The translations under genes and the position numbers were made by a program. Source: Erysipelothrix sp. (GTDB lineage: Bacteria > Bacillota_I > Bacilli_A > Erysipelotrichales > Erysipelotrichaceae). From it: a stretch of DNA of 6,228 nt. The notes under the pieces were generated by a model. The model was not told the origin of the DNA, made no database searches, and was given only the letters and a program-made list of their open reading frames with translations. The stretch lies in the NCBI GenBank assembly GCA_012520695.1, contig JAAYNU010000145.1, positions 1-6,228 of the forward strand, in the 5' to 3' direction. Positions 6,009 to 6,228 of this stretch are shown in pieces; positions within the stretch are counted from its first letter, which is position 1; every line of letters starts with the position of its first letter.

Positions 6009-6012
6009 CCTC
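6009..6012 (-). promoter_or_regulatory. Ribosome binding site of the PEPCK-like gene
   Basis: On the minus strand GCGAGGT places GAGG eight bases before the ATG at 6000. It supports that start; there is no in-frame upstream alternative with a better site. Confidence 0.75.
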
Positions 6013-6025
6013 GCTTCTATCGTCC

Positions 6026-6034
6026 ATTATATCA
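6026..6034 (-). promoter_or_regulatory. Extended -10 promoter of the PEPCK-like gene
   Basis: The minus strand reads TGATATAAT, a perfect TATAAT with the TGn extension, about 26 bases before the ATG at 6000. No good -35 box lies 16-18 bases upstream, which fits an extended -10 promoter. Its TGA is also the stop codon of the upstream regulator gene. Confidence 0.6.
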
Positions 6035-6226
6035 TATAAAAATCATTGAATCTTTAATTTGTACTGAAAGTTCGATGATAAATTCATCAACTGTTTTGAC
6101 AGCGATTTCATTGATGAGAAGTTCCTCATAAAAATACTCATCAAGGACTAAATCGTTCTGTTTCGCATAGCTTAGAATCGCTTCATATCCTATGTAACGC
6201 GTATCGAAATCACCATGGTGGAAGTA
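6032..6226 (-). CDS. Probable MerR/BmrR-type transcriptional regulator, C-terminal effector-binding part, 5' truncated by window
   Basis: The minus strand is open from the window edge to a TGA at 6032-6034 and yields 64 residues. It starts YFHHGDFDTRYIGYEAIL, continues SYAKQNDLVLDEYFYEELL and ends with DEFIIELSVQIKDSMIFI. The order (Y-x-x-G-x-(Y/F)-(D/E)-x followed by a helix, a K-x-N-x-(Y/L)-x-(L/I)-(D/V) turn, a Y-E-x-L-L strand and a final E-(Y/F)-I-(T/I)-x-(I/L)-S-V-Q-(I/V) strand) is that of the GyrI-like/BmrR-type ligand-binding domain found at the C-terminus of many Firmicutes MerR-family regulators. It could instead be a free-standing GyrI-like domain or an AraC-type regulator, since the DNA-binding part lies outside the window. 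It is on the same strand as the PEPCK-like gene, with no terminator between them, so read-through is likely. Confidence 0.68.
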   Translation of the reverse strand, partial: YFHHGDFDTRYIGYEAILSYAKQNDLVLDEYFYEELLINEIAVKTVDEFIIELSVQIKDSMIFI

Positions 6227-6228
6227 AG

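Overview
The window looks like the chromosome of a low-GC Gram-positive bacterium (Firmicutes/Bacillota). It shows strong Shine-Dalgarno sites, TATAAT-type -10 boxes, U-tract hairpin terminators and the standard genetic code. The protein set would fit the Erysipelotrichia (Erysipelothrix-like), but that assignment is an impression from protein style and not a demonstrated one. No mobile element, CRISPR array, tRNA or rRNA was seen.

Plus strand, left half. The window opens in the last 65 codons of a trhO/ybfQ-type tRNA-hydroxylase gene, closed by a hairpin terminator (202-227). A promoter (about 240-269) then drives a compact three-gene unit: a PepV-type M20 dipeptidase (310-1641), a YfcC/DcuC-family multi-pass transporter (1641-3173) and a GNAT N-acetyltransferase (3187-3693). 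The first two genes share one base (TAATG). The third has its Shine-Dalgarno site on the stop codon of the second. A strong, apparently bidirectional terminator (3692-3729) ends the unit. The logic suggested is cytoplasmic dipeptide hydrolysis coupled to movement of an amino acid or carboxylate across the membrane, with an acetyltransferase of unknown target.

Minus strand, right half. Convergent with that unit is a 104-aa membrane-anchored small protein of unknown function (3766-4080). It is AT-rich, and a catabolite-response-element-like site lies over its presumed promoter. Further right is a 563-aa protein (4309-6000). Its C-terminal half carries the recognisable catalytic skeleton of ATP-dependent phosphoenolpyruvate carboxykinase (PEPCK), but with an HPr-kinase-like P-loop. 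Its N-terminal half is unlike PEPCK. This is the most interesting object in the window. Its promoter overlaps the end of an upstream partial gene (6032-6226) encoding the effector-binding C-terminus of a probable MerR/BmrR-type regulator.

There is no dense accessory system here. The points of note are the divergent PEPCK-like protein, the dipeptidase-transporter-acetyltransferase unit and the small orphan protein with its cre-like site.
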